The notes beneath the pieces are model-generated. The model searched no databases, had not been told where the DNA came from, and saw only the letters and a list, made by a program, of their open reading frames with translations. Below, in pieces: positions 51,105-59,162 of a stretch of 64,000 bases of DNA. Source of the DNA: Leptotrichia shahii (GTDB lineage: Bacteria > Fusobacteriota > Fusobacteriia > Fusobacteriales > Leptotrichiaceae). Where the stretch lies: NCBI RefSeq assembly GCF_008327825.1, contig NZ_AP019827.1, positions 310,001-374,000 on the forward strand. The letters run 5' to 3'. The translations under genes were made by a program, and so were the position numbers. The stretch's first letter is position 1. Each line of letters opens with the position of its first letter.

Positions 51105-51845
51105 TTATCTTTTTTTACGAATAACGTCGAGTGTTTCTCTAAATTCCTTTTTCAAATCTTCGTCATCTGAATTCTTAGATAATTCCAATCCTTTTTTTAC
51201 TAATTTTTCTGCATTATCATAATCTCCCAAATCAATATACAAAACTGCCAAATTATCGTAAGCCCACAAATTTCCCTTTTGTATTGATGCCAAATACCAT
51301 TTTATTGCTTCTTTTTGATTTCCTTCATTTTCAGCAATTAATCCTAATCTATTTTCAGAAGATCCATCCTTTTCAAATTTCGTAACTTTCAAAAACCATT
51401 CCTTAGCATTTTTGTAATCTTCCAATTCTTCATAAGATGCCCCGATCCAAAAATAATTATCAGTATTATCTGCTATTTTTTGATATTCCTTATAATATTT
51501 TATAGCTTTCTCGTATTCTTCTTTTTCATAATAGACATAAGCCAAATTTGAAATTGCGTTATAATTTCCTCTTTCTATAGCCTTTAAATAGTATTTTTCA
51601 GCTTCTGAATAATTATCCAAATTATCATATAAAACTCCCAGTTTGTTTAAATAATCCGCATTATTTGGAAACTCGTTTACATATTTAGTAACCAGAGGCA
51701 ATAATTTCTTTTGATCATCTTTATCATAAGCTTCGCTTATCTGTTTTTCCAAATTTTCTCTTTCCTGTCTTGTCATTGCTGAAAAACTTTGAATCCCCAA
51801 TCCTAAGTTCGCAACTAATACTAATAAAATTAAATATTTTCTCAT
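51105..51845 (-). CDS. Secreted TPR/Sel1-type repeat protein
   Basis: 246 residues from ATG 51845 (AGGAAAG upstream): a signal peptide (YLILLVLVANLGLGIQSFSA) followed by about five tetratricopeptide units (NADYLNKLGVLYDNLDNYSE, AEKYYLKAIERGNYNAISNL, EAIKWYLASIQKGNLWAYDN). Such repeats bind other proteins; in diderm anaerobes they act in the periplasm. The gene at 52,015 is a clear paralogue with the same EAIKW repeat. The frame is open 23 codons further up but without a signal-like start. Confidence 0.85.
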   Translation of the reverse strand: MRKYLILLVLVANLGLGIQSFSAMTRQERENLEKQISEAYDKDDQKKLLPLVTKYVNEFPNNADYLNKLGVLYDNLDNYSEAEKYYLKAIERGNYNAISNLAYVYYEKEEYEKAIKYYKEYQKIADNTDNYFWIGASYEELEDYKNAKEWFLKVTKFEKDGSSENRLGLIAENEGNQKEAIKWYLASIQKGNLWAYDNLAVLYIDLGDYDNAEKLVKKGLELSKNSDDEDLKKEFRETLDVIRKKR

Positions 51846-51928
51846 ATTAAAACTTTCCTTTCCTAAGATAAAAATATAGCTATTTGTAAAAGTACAAGAA
51901 TCCAATAAGTACAATATTTGACTTTCCT

Positions 51929-51960
51929 GTTTTTCTCCACTTTCTTACAAGGAGTCTTGC
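51929..51960. repeat. Partial copy of the ACAAGG-type repeat
   Basis: The segment TTTTTCTCCACTTTCTTACA followed by AGGAGTCTTGCC resembles the left flank of the repeat at 29,908 (TTTTTCTCAACTTTCTGACA). It lacks the second half of the palindrome. Confidence 0.45.
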
Positions 51961-52014
51961 CTTTAAATACTATTTTTAATTCATTCGCTTTTACAATCAT
52001 CTAAAATAAAAATA

Positions 52015-52812
52015 TTATTTTTGACTATTTTTAACTTCTTTAATAGATTCTTGCATTTCTTTCATCAGATCATTATCTTTAGTCTTTTTCGCTGTTTCAA
52101 AGGCTCTTTGTAACCATTCTAACGCTGACTTTTTATCTCCTAGTTGATAATAAAGATAACCTAAATTACCTTGACCTCCGGGATTTCCTTTATTTGCTGA
52201 AGCTAAAAACCATTTTATTGCTTCCTTCTGATTTCCTTCAGCAAAATAAATTTGTCCTAAAACATTTTCTGAAAGCCCCTCTTTATCATGAATGTATGAC
52301 TTTAATAGATATTTTTTAGCTTCTTCAATATTATTTGCCAAATAACTGATATAACCTAAAAAATAATCCTTTGGCATCCCCTGATCTTCAATTAATTCAT
52401 TAAAATCCTTATCATCGGCTTGTTTTAGCCATTTTAAGGAATTTTCATAATCATCCATTGATAAATATATTATCCCAATGGCTAATTTTATATCTCTTTT
52501 TTTCCCATCTTCATCATAAAAAGGATACTTTTTCTGTAATTCTATAGCCTCGTTTAGCTCTTTTTCAGATTCCTTTTTTCTTCCGTTATCTTCATAAAGC
52601 ATTGCTAACATTACTTTTAGTGAAACTGATTCTGAAGGATTTTCTGCTATTTTCTTTTTCAATGTTGATATAGCCTTTTGAGTATTTCCTCTGTCAACAT
52701 CTTTTGACACTTGCTCAATTATACTATCCAATGTTCTTGAATTTATAGGATTTTTTTGCTCTCCAAAAGCTAAATTAGATAAAATTATTAAAAAAACTAA
52801 TATTTTTTTCAT
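52015..52812 (-). CDS. Secreted TPR/Sel1-type repeat protein (paralogue)
   Basis: 265 residues with a signal peptide (KKILVFLIILSNLAFG) and five or so TPR/Sel1 repeats (SVSLKVMLAMLYEDNGRKKE, EAIKWFLASANKGNPGGQGN, SALEWLQRAFETAKKTKD). Same build and ending as the protein at 51,105, so the two arose by tandem duplication. AGAGGTG precedes ATG 52812. Likely periplasmic scaffold; partner unknown. Confidence 0.85.
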   Translation of the reverse strand: MKKILVFLIILSNLAFGEQKNPINSRTLDSIIEQVSKDVDRGNTQKAISTLKKKIAENPSESVSLKVMLAMLYEDNGRKKESEKELNEAIELQKKYPFYDEDGKKRDIKLAIGIIYLSMDDYENSLKWLKQADDKDFNELIEDQGMPKDYFLGYISYLANNIEEAKKYLLKSYIHDKEGLSENVLGQIYFAEGNQKEAIKWFLASANKGNPGGQGNLGYLYYQLGDKKSALEWLQRAFETAKKTKDNDLMKEMQESIKEVKNSQK

Positions 52813-52930
52813 TCTTTATGTTCACCTCTTTTATTTTTTTATGAAATTTGTATGTGAAACTTATAATTATAGTAACATTTTTAATTTTATATGTCAATTC
52901 TCTATTTTAAATGTATGCTCGAATTTGTTT

Positions 52931-53002
52931 AAAATTGAACTATTAAAAATCATATAAACTTAGGGTCTGAACAAAATAGTCATAGCTTTTTAGTTCGATT
53001 TT
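52931..53002 (+). repeat. MITE-like 72-bp repeat, copy B
   Basis: Inverted ends AAAATTGAACT (52931-52941) and AGTTCGATTTT (52992-53002). The inside matches the complement of 394-464, including CTATTAAAAATCATATAAAC followed by TTAGGG. Confidence 0.65.
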
Positions 53003-53086
53003 AAATAAGTTTTACTATAAATTAAATACTGCTAAAATATTCTCTTTGAGTTAAGAAAAATGATATTTTTTTTATTTATAAAAAAT

Positions 53087-53115
53087 TTGAAAAAAGTCTT
53101 TAATTATAGTATAAT
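53087..53115 (+). promoter_or_regulatory. Promoter of argS
   Basis: TTGAAA (53087-53092), 17 bp, TATAAT (53110-53115), giving a leader of about 80 nt. Confidence 0.75.
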
Positions 53116-53200
53116 GTTTTTGGAAAAAAGGATTATGCGTTATCCTGATAATTAACGTAAATTTTTGAAATTTTGAAAGGAAGGGAAAAAATTTAAAATA

Positions 53201-54925
53201 ATGGAATTGCTAACGATAAAATTAAAAAAGTTATTTTCAGAAAATATAAATAACATTTTTAGTGCAGATTATACAGAAAAGATTGATATTCAAAATTCTA
53301 CTAAAAAAGAATTTGGAGATTTTCAGACAAATTTTGCAATGGTTAGTTCAAAATTAATTGGGAAAAGTCCACGTGAAATTGCAAATATTCTTGTGGAAAA
53401 TTTTTCAGAAAATGACATTATTCAAAAGCTGGAAATTGCAGGACCAGGATTTATCAATATTTATCTAAAAAATAATTTCTTAAATGAGGAAATAAAAAAA
53501 GTAGAAAATGAAAAATATGATTTTTCGTTTTTAAATATTGATAAAACTGTAATTATCGACTACTCTTCTCCAAATATTGCCAAAAGAATGCACATTGGGC
53601 ATTTGAGAAGTACAATTATTGGAGATTCTATTAAAAGAATCTTACAGTTTTTAGGATTTCATACACTTGCTGATAACCATATTGGTGACTGGGGAACACA
53701 ATTTGGAAAACTTATTGTGGCTTATAAGAACTGGCTGGATAAAAAGGCTTACGAAGAAGATCCCATTGGAGAACTGGAAAAAATCTATGTAAAATTTTCA
53801 GATGAAGCTAAAATAAATCCTGCTTTGGAAGATGAAGCACGGGAAGAATTGAAGAAATTACAGCTTGGAGATGAAAATAATCAAAAATTATGGAAAGAAT
53901 TTATTGATATTTCACTAAAAGAATATAATAAAATTTATGATAGACTTGGCGTAAACTTCGATTATTATTTTGGTGAGTCATTTTACAACAATATGATGCC
54001 ATCGGTTCTTGAAGAATTAAAGCAAAAAGGTATCGCAAAAGAAGATCAAGGTGCACTAGTAGTATTTTTTGAAAATAATAGATTGCCGCCTGCGATTGTT
54101 CAAAAAAAAGATGGAAGTTTTTTATATACGACTTCAGATCTTGCTACAATGAAGTTTAGAAAAGATGAATTAAAAGTCGACGAAGCAGTTTATTTAACAG
54201 ATGATAGACAGCAAAATCACTTTAAGCAGGTTTTTGAAATTGGAAGAATGCTAGGTGAGCCTTACAATTATAAAAAGACTCACATTGTATTTGGAATTAT
54301 GAGATTTGGCAATGGGATAATTTTCTCATCTAGAAGTGGAAATACAATAAGGCTTGTAAATTTGCTAGATGAAGCAAAAGCTCAAGTAAAAAAAGTAATT
54401 GATGAAAAAAATCCAGATATTCCAGAAGATGAAAAGGAAAAAATTGCTGAAATTGTAGGAAGTGGAGCTATAAAATATTTTGATTTAAGTCAAAATAGAA
54501 CTTCTGATATAACGTTTACCTGGGATAAAGTGCTTAGTTTTGAGGGAAATACAGGACCTTACCTGCAATATACCTATGTTCGGATTATGTCAATTTTTAG
54601 AAAATTGAAGGAAGAAAATATTGAACCTAAGAATAACGATATTATCTTGGATAATATGAATGGAATTGAACGTGAACTTGCAGTTGAACTGTTAAAATTT
54701 CCACAAGCTGTGGTAAAATCTTATGAGAATTATCGTCCAAATATAATTGCAGATTATTTATTTGATATGGCAAAATTATTTAATAACTTTTATAATTCAA
54801 GCTCTATTTTAAAGGAAGAAGATAAAAAAGTAATGGATGCAAGAATTTTACTGGCAAGAAAAACTGCTTTTATACTGAAAGAAGGGCTTAGTTTACTCGG
54901 AATAAGCACAGTAAATAGAATGTAA
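53201..54925 (+). CDS. argS: Arginyl-tRNA synthetase
   Basis: 574 residues, class I synthetase charging tRNA-Arg. N-terminal Add-1 domain (to about residue 100), then the HIGH motif in SPNIAKRMHIGHLRSTIIGD, the DNHIGDWGTQFGKL stretch unique to ArgRS, and the C-terminal helical anticodon-binding domain ending LLGISTVNRM. ArgRS lacks a canonical KMSKS, and none is seen. ATG 53201 lies 15 bp after AAGGAAGGG, a rather long spacing; no alternative start fits better. A single tRNA-Arg(TCT) is in the window. Confidence 0.96.
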   Translation: MELLTIKLKKLFSENINNIFSADYTEKIDIQNSTKKEFGDFQTNFAMVSSKLIGKSPREIANILVENFSENDIIQKLEIAGPGFINIYLKNNFLNEEIKKVENEKYDFSFLNIDKTVIIDYSSPNIAKRMHIGHLRSTIIGDSIKRILQFLGFHTLADNHIGDWGTQFGKLIVAYKNWLDKKAYEEDPIGELEKIYVKFSDEAKINPALEDEAREELKKLQLGDENNQKLWKEFIDISLKEYNKIYDRLGVNFDYYFGESFYNNMMPSVLEELKQKGIAKEDQGALVVFFENNRLPPAIVQKKDGSFLYTTSDLATMKFRKDELKVDEAVYLTDDRQQNHFKQVFEIGRMLGEPYNYKKTHIVFGIMRFGNGIIFSSRSGNTIRLVNLLDEAKAQVKKVIDEKNPDIPEDEKEKIAEIVGSGAIKYFDLSQNRTSDITFTWDKVLSFEGNTGPYLQYTYVRIMSIFRKLKEENIEPKNNDIILDNMNGIERELAVELLKFPQAVVKSYENYRPNIIADYLFDMAKLFNNFYNSSSILKEEDKKVMDARILLARKTAFILKEGLSLLGISTVNRM

Positions 54926-55049
54926 ATTTAAAATTTATAATTTTAAACTTATAAAAATCAATCATAAATACATTATCAATTAAAAAAGAGATAAAATTAA
55001 TCAAAAAACAATTTTGGTTTAATGTTAATTTAATGGTTATAGTGTATAC

Positions 55050-55129
55050 TATAATTAGATCGATTAAAAGATCTGAAACCTCAATTAACCCCCCCTTTTA
55101 TGAGACCTCTTTTTTAAGAGGTCTTTTTT
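55050..55129 (+). ncRNA. Candidate small RNA with a C7 tract
   Basis: A TATAAT box (55050-55055) is followed by about 70 nt with a run of seven C and a strong terminator at 55,103-55,129. There is no reading frame. A C-rich single-stranded tract can pair with Shine-Dalgarno sequences. The -35 region is weak, so it could be only the argS trailer. Confidence 0.35.
55103..55129 (+). terminator. Rho-independent terminator after argS
   Basis: Perfect 9-bp stem AGACCTCTT/AAGAGGTCT, 4-nt loop, then six T. Confidence 0.9.
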
Positions 55130-55172
55130 ATAAATTGATAATAAAAAACAAAAAATAGAAATGAGGAGAAAA

Positions 55173-55460
55173 ATGGCAAAGCGACAACAATTTATTTATG
55201 ACTATAGAGATGATCATAATGATGAAAATAATAAAAAATTAGCAAAAAAGGCATTTATTTTGTTTATTATTTCTGTATTACTATTTCTTTTTTCACATTT
55301 TGTCCTAATCAAACAAGGTGAAAAATTTAAAAAAGAAATTCCAACATTGAAGGAAAATAAACAAAAATTAGAAAAAGAAGTTGAAATTCTTGACGGAAAT
55401 ATCAAGCACGGCAACGACAGTTACAAAAAAGTTGAAGCATTAATTAACAAATACAAATAA
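55173..55460 (+). CDS. DivIC/FtsB-like septum formation initiator
   Basis: 95 residues from ATG 55173 (AGGAG 5 bp upstream lies within the longer frame that starts at 55161). One membrane helix (AFILFIISVLLFLFSHFVLI) is followed by a coiled coil (LKENKQKLEKEVEILDGNIK), the layout of DivIC/FtsB/FtsL cell-division proteins. Sequence alone cannot separate these from other single-pass coiled-coil proteins, so the name is tentative. It opens an envelope gene cluster and is 20 bp ahead of a polysaccharide deacetylase gene. Confidence 0.7.
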   Translation: MAKRQQFIYDYRDDHNDENNKKLAKKAFILFIISVLLFLFSHFVLIKQGEKFKKEIPTLKENKQKLEKEVEILDGNIKHGNDSYKKVEALINKYK

Positions 55461-55480
55461 GAAATGAGAGGTAATTAAAA

Positions 55481-56335
55481 ATGAAAAAAACATTTTCAGT
55501 CATTGGAATAACATTGGCTATAATAGGATTTTTGTATTCAGGAGTGCATATTTTTGGTACAACTGCAAAATTTATAGAACATCATAGTTTAGAATCAAGT
55601 GTAAAAAAATTAACTAACGAAAAAGATAAAAAAACTGCAGAACTGGCTGCCGTTACTAAAAAAAATGCTGATGTGAAAGCACAATATCAAAAGTTAAAAG
55701 CTGACAAGAAAATTAAAACAGTCTATTTGACATTTGATGATGGACCTTCAGGACATACTGATCAAATTCTTGAAATTTTGAAAAAAAATAATATAAAAGC
55801 TACGTTTTTTGTAATCGGAATCGGAAAAAACTTTAAAGACTACAAGAAAATAACTGATCAGGGACATGCTATTGGACTGCACAGCTTTACACATGAATAT
55901 AAAAAAGTTTATGCAAATGAAGATAGTTTCTTTAAAGAATTTTATCAAATACGTGACGCTATAAAATCTACAACTGGGCAAGATGTAAAAATTATAAGAT
56001 TTCCTGGAGGTTCTAGCAACGCTATTGCTTCAAAGGCTTTAAAAACTGCTATCATTAATAGATTGACAAGAGAAGGATTTGTTTATTTTGACTGGAACTG
56101 TGACAGCACAGATGCTTCAGGAAATAATGTACCTGTGGCAAAATTAGTAAAATACGGTATTTGTACAACTCATTCTGACATTAATGTACTAATGCACGAT
56201 ACAAATGCTAAGAAAACTACTGTTCAGGCTTTACAGCAAATTATAGATGGATATAAAAAAGCAGGATACACATTTGAAACACTTAATGTAAATAGCCCTA
56301 AAATTCAACATGTTAAACAACCTGAAATGAATTAA
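55481..56335 (+). CDS. Polysaccharide deacetylase (NodB family)
   Basis: 284 residues: an N-terminal membrane anchor, a coiled-coil linker (about 35-75) and a NodB domain. Catalytic motifs are intact: TFDDGPSGHT, IGLHSFTHEY (H-S-x-x-H metal site), RFPGGSSN, DWNCDSTDASG and VLMHDT. It removes N-acetyl groups from peptidoglycan or a surface glycan, which can give lysozyme resistance. GAGAGG precedes the start. It lies in the same direction as its DivIC-like and RlpA neighbours. Confidence 0.92.
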   Translation: MKKTFSVIGITLAIIGFLYSGVHIFGTTAKFIEHHSLESSVKKLTNEKDKKTAELAAVTKKNADVKAQYQKLKADKKIKTVYLTFDDGPSGHTDQILEILKKNNIKATFFVIGIGKNFKDYKKITDQGHAIGLHSFTHEYKKVYANEDSFFKEFYQIRDAIKSTTGQDVKIIRFPGGSSNAIASKALKTAIINRLTREGFVYFDWNCDSTDASGNNVPVAKLVKYGICTTHSDINVLMHDTNAKKTTVQALQQIIDGYKKAGYTFETLNVNSPKIQHVKQPEMN

Positions 56336-56487
56336 TCCTAAAATAACTAAGATAAAAAAAAGTGAATTAACTTTAATAGTATGATATAATTAAGTCATAT
56401 ATTCTCAAATAAGGAATAAAAGGAGAGCCTACTAATAAATATTTAGAGAGAATATATTTTAATATATTTTTAGTAGCGAGATATTAA

Positions 56488-56982
56488 ATGAGAAAAATAA
56501 TTACTATGTTTGCAGGTCTGGTAGTTTCACTATCATTAGTTTCAGAAACAAAAACAGATGAAACAAATATAATTTACATAAAAAAAGAAATGATGAAAGC
56601 GGCTGAAAGCGGACCAGATTTAATCGTTTCAAAAAAATCCGAAATTTCTTCTGAAGCAAAAAAATTTGAAACAAAAAGTAAATCTTCACAAAGTGGAGTT
56701 GCTTCATATTATGGGAAAAGATTGCACGGAAGCAGAACGGCAAGTGGAGAAAGACATAATTCAAACGAAATGGTAGCTGCACATAAAAGTCTGCCATTTG
56801 GAACAAAAGTTAAAGTTACAAATTTAAGCAATGGGAAGGAAGTTGTTGTAAAGATAAATGATAGAGGACCTTTTGCAAAAGGACGTGTAATAGATTTAAG
56901 TTATGGAGCTTTTTCAAAAATTGAAAGTCCAGGAAAAGGATTAACAAAAGTAAAATTGGAAGTTCTGAGTAATTTAAATTAA
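56488..56982 (+). CDS. RlpA-like septal ring / lytic transglycosylase-like protein
   Basis: 164 residues with a signal-like N-terminus ([15 protein letters not shown]) and a double-psi beta-barrel: [20 protein letters not shown], then [16 protein letters not shown], and [19 protein letters not shown], which holds the conserved Asp of RlpA. No C-terminal SPOR domain is present. It probably acts on peptidoglycan in the periplasm; whether it is catalytic cannot be told. The ribosome site before ATG 56488 is weak. Confidence 0.88.
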   Translation: MRKIITMFAGLVVSLSLVSETKTDETNIIYIKKEMMKAAESGPDLIVSKKSEISSEAKKFETKSKSSQSGVASYYGKRLHGSRTASGERHNSNEMVAAHKSLPFGTKVKVTNLSNGKEVVVKINDRGPFAKGRVIDLSYGAFSKIESPGKGLTKVKLEVLSNLN

Positions 56983-57037
56983 TTAAATTATAAAAGAAAT
57001 AAAATAAAAAAAATAAGAATAGAAAGGTGGAAATATA

Positions 57038-57748
57038 GTGTTAAATGGTAAAATTGCATTAGTTACAGGCGGTTCAAGAGGAATTGGAAAGGAAATTGCA
57101 TTAAAATTTGCAGAAAATGGAGCTACAGTTATTTCTGGAGATTTAATTGATCCTGATTACAGCCACGAAAATGTGTCACATATAAAATTAAATGTTACAG
57201 ATAGGGAAAATATTAAGGAAGTTGCAAAGGAAATCAAGGAAAAATATGGAAGACTGGATATTCTTGTAAATAATGCAGGAATTACAAGAGATTCTTTGCT
57301 TCAAAGAATGAAGGAAGCTGACTGGGATTTAGTAATTGATATTAACTTAAAAGGTGTTTACAACGTAATGCAAGGATTTGTTTCATTATTGTTAAAAAGT
57401 AAAGCCTCAAGTGTAATTAATATGGCTTCTGTTGTTGGAGTTGATGGAAATGCAGGACAAACTAACTATGCAGCTACCAAAGGTGGAGTAATTGCTATGG
57501 CAAAAACTTGGGCAAAGGAATTTGGTAGAAAAAATCTTAGAGCAAATGCAATTGCACCAGGGTTCATCGAAACAAATATGACTCACGTGTTACCCGAAAA
57601 AATTGTAGAAAATGTACTTGCAAATACTCCTCTTAGAAAAATGGGAGATGCTGAAGATGTAGCAAATGCAGCATTATATCTAGCAAGTGATATGTCTAAA
57701 TTCGTTACAGGACAAGTATTAAGAGTTGACGGAGGATTGAACTTATAA
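57038..57748 (+). CDS. fabG: 3-oxoacyl-ACP reductase FabG-like
   Basis: 236 residues, short-chain dehydrogenase. NAD(P) motif TGGSRGIG, NNAG, the catalytic Ser in NMASVVG, and YAATKGG (Tyr-x-x-x-Lys), followed by PGFIETNMT and the C-terminal GQVLRVDGGLNL typical of FabG. It reduces 3-oxoacyl-ACP in fatty-acid elongation, although stand-alone FabGs can have other substrates. GTG 57038 with AAAGGTGG 7 bp upstream is the start. No other fab gene is next to it. Confidence 0.9.
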   Translation: MLNGKIALVTGGSRGIGKEIALKFAENGATVISGDLIDPDYSHENVSHIKLNVTDRENIKEVAKEIKEKYGRLDILVNNAGITRDSLLQRMKEADWDLVIDINLKGVYNVMQGFVSLLLKSKASSVINMASVVGVDGNAGQTNYAATKGGVIAMAKTWAKEFGRKNLRANAIAPGFIETNMTHVLPEKIVENVLANTPLRKMGDAEDVANAALYLASDMSKFVTGQVLRVDGGLNL

Positions 57749-57755
57749 TCTAAAA

Positions 57756-58388
57756 ATGTCAAAAAATCAAAAATTTTATGCTTATTTCATTATAGGTACA
57801 AATGAAAATGGAATACTTGAAAGTTGGGCAGATTGTCAAAAAAAAGTAAGCGGTGAAAAAGCTCGTTATAAATCATTTAAAAGCCTTTTGGAAGCACAAG
57901 AATGGCTAAATTCTGGAGCAAATTATGAAAAAAAAGAAAAAAAGAATTTAATAGAATTGCATTCTGAACTGGAACGTGAAGCAATTTATTTTGATGCGGG
58001 AACAGGGCGAGGCAATGGCGTGGAAGTCAGATTAACTGATTTTGAGGGCAATTCACTGCTTTACAAGATTATGAATAAAAAAAATATCAATGAATTTGGA
58101 AACTATTATGTCGCCAGCACTAGAACAAACAATTTTGGTGAATTAGTTGGTATTTATATAGCTTTTGTCTATGCAAAAAAATATGGCACAAAAATAATTT
58201 TTGGAGATAGTTCATTAGTTATCGAATACTGGACTAAAGGGCGATATAACAGTTCCAACCTTGAAAAGGATACAGTTGAACTTATAAAAAAAACCACTTT
58301 AATGAGAAATGAGTTTGAGAAAAAAGGAGGAGCTGTAAAAAAAATCTCTGGAGATGTCAATCCAGCTGATTTAGGTTTCCATAAATAA
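57756..58388 (+). CDS. RNase H with N-terminal viroplasmin domain
   Basis: 210 residues. Residues ~5-52 form a caulimovirus-viroplasmin (hybrid-binding) domain (YAYFIIGTNENGILESWADC, KSFKSLLEAQEWL), and the rest is an RNase H1 fold with its four acidic residues: YFDAGTGRGN, NNFGELVGI, FGDSSLVI and NPADLGFHK. It should cut RNA in RNA-DNA hybrids. It follows fabG by only 7 bp, so it is co-transcribed, although no own ribosome site is obvious. Confidence 0.88.
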   Translation: MSKNQKFYAYFIIGTNENGILESWADCQKKVSGEKARYKSFKSLLEAQEWLNSGANYEKKEKKNLIELHSELEREAIYFDAGTGRGNGVEVRLTDFEGNSLLYKIMNKKNINEFGNYYVASTRTNNFGELVGIYIAFVYAKKYGTKIIFGDSSLVIEYWTKGRYNSSNLEKDTVELIKKTTLMRNEFEKKGGAVKKISGDVNPADLGFHK

Positions 58389-58407
58389 TATTAATCAAGG
58401 AGATTTT

Positions 58408-58866
58408 ATGAAAAAATTACTACTACTAATAATGATGCTTGTAATGTCTGTTATTGGAACAGCTGCAAAAAAAACTGTAAATAAATCTTTTGAAGGAGAA
58501 TATGTAAAAGCAACAAATACTTTCACTTATGTAAAAGATAATTTAATATTCCCAAATAAGACAATTAATTATACAGTAAAAGATGATTCTGGATTACTGG
58601 ATCAGATTTATAATTTTATTGGTCAAAAATATGGAGTTACAGATACTGATATTGTCGTTTTAGATGTTGTCGGTACTATTTCCAATAAAAATGGAATCAT
58701 AACTATTAAAAAAATAAATAATTATCAAATACCTGAGGATAGATTACATCCATTTGAATTTAAATCATCAACTACTAATAATACATCAAATGATGAAACT
58801 GAAACACCAAGTACACCAAATCTAAATAATACTGGTTCATTCTTTAATCAGGAAAATCAAAATTAG
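58408..58866 (+). CDS. Hypothetical exported protein
   Basis: 152 residues with a clear signal peptide (KKLLLLIMMLVMSVIGTAA). The mature part is a single small domain, about 100 residues (YNFIGQKYGVTDTDIVVLD), with a low-complexity Asn/Thr/Ser tail. No family recognised. CAAGGAG precedes ATG 58408. It ends the envelope cluster, and a strong terminator follows. Confidence 0.7.
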   Translation: MKKLLLLIMMLVMSVIGTAAKKTVNKSFEGEYVKATNTFTYVKDNLIFPNKTINYTVKDDSGLLDQIYNFIGQKYGVTDTDIVVLDVVGTISNKNGIITIKKINNYQIPEDRLHPFEFKSSTTNNTSNDETETPSTPNLNNTGSFFNQENQN

Positions 58867-58919
58867 TATTTATTAAATACTATTCCCATTAAATAGTAAA
58901 TTTGCTATAAATTATTTTT

Positions 58920-58950
58920 GACAAGGGATTAAGTCCCTTGTCATTATTTT
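58920..58950 (+). terminator. Terminator of the envelope gene cluster
   Basis: 9-bp stem GACAAGGGA/TCCCTTGTC (58920-58928, 58934-58942) followed by ATTATTTTTT. Confidence 0.85.
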
Positions 58951-58997
58951 TTATAAGTTATTAATTTATTGAATTATATTTTTCATAAAAGTTATAT

Positions 58998-59135
58998 TCA
59001 ATATTTAAAATAATTTATAATAACTATAAAAATTACAATTATGAAAAATAAAAAAATGATTTTTTTTGTAATGTATATAAATATTTTGAATAATAATATG
59101 AATAAAATTAATGTAATTAAAAATTTTAAATCCAT
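58998..59135 (-). CDS. Small hydrophobic protein downstream of rel (45 residues)
   Basis: Almost entirely hydrophobic with basic residues inside (FLITLILFILLFKIFIYITK, FFIIVIFIVIINYF), i.e. two membrane helices. ATG 59135 is preceded by AAAAGGGGG, an excellent site, 27 bp after the rel stop. Toxin-like or regulatory small membrane proteins look like this, but there is no direct evidence for any function. Confidence 0.5.
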   Translation of the reverse strand: MDLKFLITLILFILLFKIFIYITKKIIFLFFIIVIFIVIINYFKY

Positions 59136-59162
59136 ATAAATTCCCCCTTTTAAAAATACTCT

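Larger units (their letters stand above)
52813..53200. other. Spacer with MITE-like repeat and argS promoter
   Basis: 388 bp between divergent genes. It holds the MITE-like unit at 52,931-53,002 and the argS promoter at 53,087-53,115. No T-box core or small gene was seen. Confidence 0.6.

Noticed and set aside
53116-53200. T-box leader for argS
   Set aside because: The leader is only ~80 nt and lacks the AGGGTGG-type core and a terminator/antiterminator pair.
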